Below, in pieces: positions 32,609-35,501 of a stretch of DNA of 35,501 nt. Each line of letters starts with the position of its first letter. The stretch's first letter is position 1. The stretch is from the NCBI GenBank assembly GCA_028715625.1, contig JAQURL010000026.1, forward strand, positions 1 to 35,501, written 5' to 3'. Position numbers and translations under genes: made by a program. The notes under the pieces are model-generated. The model was not told the origin of the DNA. It made no database searches and saw only the letters and a program-made list of their open reading frames with translations. This stretch comes from Candidatus Margulisiibacteriota bacterium (GTDB lineage Bacteria; Margulisbacteria; Riflemargulisbacteria; GWF2-35-9).

Positions 32609-33601
32609 TTATTTTAATTTGTACTTAATATTAATGTTATGTTCTTTGTTATCTTTACCCATAAATTTCAAATTTACTGTACGGCTGGATATAACCCCCT
32701 GTATATCAAAAGGAACGTTTATACCGGTAAAATATTTACCTGATATGCTGATCTCATGCTTCCCATTGGCTCCCTTAGCCCAGACTTCTGCCTTGCCATC
32801 TATAATCTTAAGGTCCAGTTCATCTTTCCAGTCAGCGGATGAATCCGATAGCGCTAATCCCAATGTTTTAGATAAAGATTTTATTTTAACCTCAACTTCA
32901 CCGCTAAATAAGCGATCATTTTTCGCATCTTTTAAAGTAATAAAAAACTTGAAAGGTTTGTCTTCCTGTTTGTTACCAGGAGCGCTAACCAGCAGTAAGG
33001 CTTCAGCCGAGAAGGCATCTTTCCAGTTCATCATTTTCTTTAAGTCTTCATCGGTGATATTTTGCAGATCAGCCTTTCCATCTTTACTGATAGTAGTTTG
33101 GGTATTCTTGCCGGCTAAAACTTGTCCATTTTGATTTTCAATTAGCACCAGTCCTTCTTTAACCCATATTTCCATATTGTCACCGGAATTAACCACATCA
33201 AACTCTGTACCCTTTACCGAAGCTACACCGTGTATAGATTCCACAGAAAACTTGTCACCTTTTCTGATAGAATTCCAAACCTGCCCCATATGGATAAATA
33301 CACCTTTTTCCTTCTTGGCTTCATTTCTGGTAAACTCAATTTCCGTACCATTGGCAATTCGAACCTTGGAACCGGTATAAAAAAATAATTCTGCCTTACC
33401 ATCAGTATAAGTTTTTAAATAGTCACCTTCATAAAAGGCCATACCTTTCTTGGCAGGGGCCCATTCTTTCATATCCTTGGATTTATAAGCAACCTCCCCT
33501 AAAAAGAAGGTCAATGAAGCTATGGGAGAACCTTCTTTAATCTGAGAAAATAATATTCCTGTAAGTAGTGACAAAATTAAAAATAATATAACTTTTTTCA
33601 T
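32609..33601 (-). CDS. FecR-domain periplasmic protein
   Basis: This 330-residue exported protein has a signal peptide (about 1-19) and a FecR domain (about 25-165). The domain shows YEGDYLKTYTDGKAELFF, a GSKVRIANGTEIEF strand and SVESIHGVASVKGTEFDV, the core of this family. The C-terminal half (about 200-330) is strand-rich with an Ig-like look. FecR domains classically relay signals to ECF sigma factors, but this form has no N-terminal transmembrane anchor and no sigma factor gene is near. Stand-alone FecR domain proteins of this kind are often surface or peptidoglycan associated. It lies four bases from both neighbours, inside the surface operon. Confidence 0.85.
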   Translation of the reverse strand: MKKVILFLILSLLTGILFSQIKEGSPIASLTFFLGEVAYKSKDMKEWAPAKKGMAFYEGDYLKTYTDGKAELFFYTGSKVRIANGTEIEFTRNEAKKEKGVFIHMGQVWNSIRKGDKFSVESIHGVASVKGTEFDVVNSGDNMEIWVKEGLVLIENQNGQVLAGKNTQTTISKDGKADLQNITDEDLKKMMNWKDAFSAEALLLVSAPGNKQEDKPFKFFITLKDAKNDRLFSGEVEVKIKSLSKTLGLALSDSSADWKDELDLKIIDGKAEVWAKGANGKHEISISGKYFTGINVPFDIQGVISSRTVNLKFMGKDNKEHNINIKYKLK

Positions 33602-33605
33602 TTTT

Positions 33606-35501
33606 TTACCTGACCTTCACAGATTTGATCTCAATCACACCCTGGATCATGTCATCCAGCATAACTTTATTTATTTTATCTTTGGCTCCGTCAAGGTCCA
33701 TTTCTTCATATGTATAATTCTCCAGAATATTTCCCGCGCCGTTTACTTTGAGAAAGTCTTTTACGAAATCTCCGAACTTCTGCAAATCCTGTAAAGTCGC
33801 TTCTACGTATGTTGGTTTTTCTACAACATCTCCTGTGCTTTTCTGATCACCTGTACCAACAACTTCCTCATTTTGGTATTCCAGTCTGAAATTCACAACC
33901 GACGAGGGTTTAATAATATCTTTACCGTCTTTTAGTCCGAAAACCTGCCAACTGTAATTACCTGTTACTAAATCTACACCATAATTTTCTCTGCTTATTT
34001 CAATTTGGCTTTCCTTAGTTGAAAACTCTTTGGCATCAGCTAAGGAAATATCTTTACCCATTTTCACTTTATATATTTCCACGTAATCAGGACCTTTGGA
34101 CCATTTCAAAGTTACTTTTGTTCCTCTGACGGTTTTGTTTATGGGGTCGATTACTGCCAGTTTTCCGCCTTTATCTTCTATTTCAAAAACAGCGATAACT
34201 GATGGCTTTACAACTTCCTCTCCGGCTTTAAAACCTGATACTTTCCAGCTATATATTCCGGGTATCAAATCCTGCAGCAGTAATGAATTTTCTTTAACAC
34301 TGAATAGTTTCCCATTATCCAGATTTGGTCCTGTCCCCAAAACGACTTTATATTCATCAATAAAAGGAAATCCATCCCACTGCAATTTGACTGTTCTCTC
34401 AGGAATTTTCTTGCCTACAGGGTTTATCAGATTAATCTGCTGTATCGGCAGAATAAATAGCCCTTCTTTGGAAGGTTCGCCGAAAACTTTACTATCTTTG
34501 TCATAAGCTGTAACTGACCATTTATAAGCTTCTCCCGGCTTTACCGCGATTATATCCGATAACAATTTCTCCGTTTCTTTGATGTTATCTATTTCAGCGT
34601 TAATATTTAGTTTTTCAATATTTATTTTTATTTTATAATGATCGGCTCCGGTAATCGATGTCCACTTTAATTTCGGATTCATTTCTGTGGTATTCCCAAC
34701 AGGTGCTAATAATACTATTTTTTCAGCGTTAATTTTCTGAGTGTAAAAATTGTAAAGCGCGCTGCCCGGCCCCATTATTCTTCTGCTGCCATCCAAAGCA
34801 AAGACTTTAAAATAGTATTTTTTACCTGCTTCCAGGGGAACAGAATCTCCTGCAACCGATAAAGCCGTAGTATCTCCGAAAAATATCTTCGCGCTGCTTA
34901 AACCGGGGTCTTCTTCAGACATTACCAGTTGATACCCTGCCGCTCCTTCAATCGGGGTCCATCTGAAAACAATGTTTGTAAAATTGTCTATAACCTGATT
35001 AACAGGTTGCAAAACTTCAATTAGTGGAAGAGGTTTGGTTTTAAATGATCCCAACACCGATGATTTGTTATAGTTCTTATCATTCTCATCAAAAGGAATA
35101 ACTTTCCAAAAATATTCTTTGCTTAGTTGGATAAATCCTTCTGAGTTATCGAAATTGAAAGGTGGGAAAGCGTCAATGACCTTGGCATTTTTTAAATCAC
35201 GGTTATCCGCGATCAATAATTGATATTTTGCTGCCCAATCTACTTTTTCCCAGTTAAATCTTATCGTCACCAGATTTTCAATTTGCTCGGCTATGGGTGA
35301 TATTAAATCAGGAGCTTTGCGGATCGGTGTTTTGAAATAACCCATGTCTGATTTTTTATTAAAATTATTTCCAAATTCATCGTAAGGTAAAACCTGCCAA
35401 AAATATTGTTTCTCGAAACCTATATTTCCACCTTTTTCAAGATGAAGACGGAAAGGACTTGTCTCAACGTCCACTTTTATAGGATTAGTCATATCTTTAT
35501 T
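33606..35501 (-). CDS. Repeat protein with tandem FN3-like domains, partial at window edge
   Basis: The reading frame is open through the right edge, so the start lies outside; the visible 631 residues are the C-terminal part. At least five complete and one partial repeat of about 90 residues are seen. Each has a hydrophobic-Pro opening (LISPI, VLQPV, LLAPV, LINPV, VIDPI), a central F.W or L.W strand and a Y.W.V strand (YFWKVIPFD, YKWSVTAYD, YSWKVSGF). This is the fibronectin type III/Ig-like pattern. The last 90 residues are different and may be a separate module. The protein is probably exported and extended. It is first among the visible surface operon genes, four bases before the FecR gene. 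Confidence 0.8.
   Translation of the reverse strand, partial: NKDMTNPIKVDVETSPFRLHLEKGGNIGFEKQYFWQVLPYDEFGNNFNKKSDMGYFKTPIRKAPDLISPIAEQIENLVTIRFNWEKVDWAAKYQLLIADNRDLKNAKVIDAFPPFNFDNSEGFIQLSKEYFWKVIPFDENDKNYNKSSVLGSFKTKPLPLIEVLQPVNQVIDNFTNIVFRWTPIEGAAGYQLVMSEEDPGLSSAKIFFGDTTALSVAGDSVPLEAGKKYYFKVFALDGSRRIMGPGSALYNFYTQKINAEKIVLLAPVGNTTEMNPKLKWTSITGADHYKIKINIEKLNINAEIDNIKETEKLLSDIIAVKPGEAYKWSVTAYDKDSKVFGEPSKEGLFILPIQQINLINPVGKKIPERTVKLQWDGFPFIDEYKVVLGTGPNLDNGKLFSVKENSLLLQDLIPGIYSWKVSGFKAGEEVVKPSVIAVFEIEDKGGKLAVIDPINKTVRGTKVTLKWSKGPDYVEIYKVKMGKDISLADAKEFSTKESQIEISRENYGVDLVTGNYSWQVFGLKDGKDIIKPSSVVNFRLEYQNEEVVGTGDQKSTGDVVEKPTYVEATLQDLQKFGDFVKDFLKVNGAGNILENYTYEEMDLDGAKDKINKVMLDDMIQGVIEIKSVKVR

Noticed and set aside
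32609-33601. FecR as part of a FecI/FecR iron-signalling system
   Set aside because: There is no ECF sigma factor and no TonB-dependent receptor nearby. The protein has a cleavable signal peptide rather than a cytoplasmic N-terminus and membrane anchor.
1-35501. CRISPR array, insertion sequence or prophage
   Set aside because: There are no regularly spaced repeats, no transposase or integrase frames and no phage structural genes. All large frames are housekeeping or envelope genes.

Overview
The window is a 35.5 kb stretch of an AT-rich bacterial chromosome. It looks like core genome: there are no transposases, phage genes, CRISPR arrays, rRNAs or tRNAs that I could see. The organism is a diderm. 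There are two outer-membrane barrel-type proteins ending in Leu or Phe, a Wza/SLBB-type polysaccharide export protein and an LpxB-like glycosyltransferase. It makes isoprenoids by the MEP route (ispH). No gene points to a particular phylum. Gene order and the number of unrecognised proteins fit an uncultured, AT-rich candidate phylum, but that is an impression and not a result.

Layout. Positions 1-299 hold no gene, only an outward promoter on the minus strand and a long imperfect palindrome. Positions 300-2033 hold a secreted protein and a monocistronic outer-membrane protein with its own promoter and terminator. Positions 2197-6090 (minus) are a compact operon: map, a degenerate accB-like gene, ispH and a CHASE2 adenylate cyclase. 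It is divergent from trmB at 6134. Positions 6784-7309 hold two small unknown genes, coupled through a strong Shine-Dalgarno site. At 7448-8671 (plus) is a CofD/UPF0052 protein of the type I associate with plants and fungi, closed by a bidirectional terminator. Positions 8745-15045 (minus) hold phosphoglucomutase, glucose-6-phosphate isomerase, a HAD phosphatase and a large 702-residue orphan. Positions 15310-18502 (minus) are a tightly packed operon of hisIE, a PHP phosphatase, an LpxB-like transferase and a HAD phosphatase. A GAF protein, an HDOD protein and tilS follow on the minus strand. The pheS-pheT-mutS operon runs on the plus strand from 21675 to 27537. At 27623 is a 56-residue metal-binding-type small protein. 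Positions 27880-35501 (minus) are a cell-surface operon: an FN3-like repeat protein (cut by the window edge), a FecR-domain protein, a large barrel protein and a six-SLBB export protein.

How they work together. Central sugar phosphate metabolism (gpi, pgm, possibly the CofD/YvcK-like regulator) sits beside envelope functions. The right-hand operon looks like a dedicated surface assembly or polysaccharide export locus. The CHASE2 cyclase gives a cAMP-type output from a periplasmic sensor.

The main points for a second look are: an AccB-type carrier protein whose biotinylated lysine is asparagine; a recurring promoter geometry that predicts near-leaderless mRNAs for trmB, pheS, tilS and hisIE; the orphan gene at 12937-15045, whose promoter lies inside an inverted repeat; a shared A-rich 5' coding motif in several neighbouring genes; and the FN3-FecR-barrel-SLBB locus. 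Family calls rest on motifs read by eye and on memory of the families. No database search was possible.
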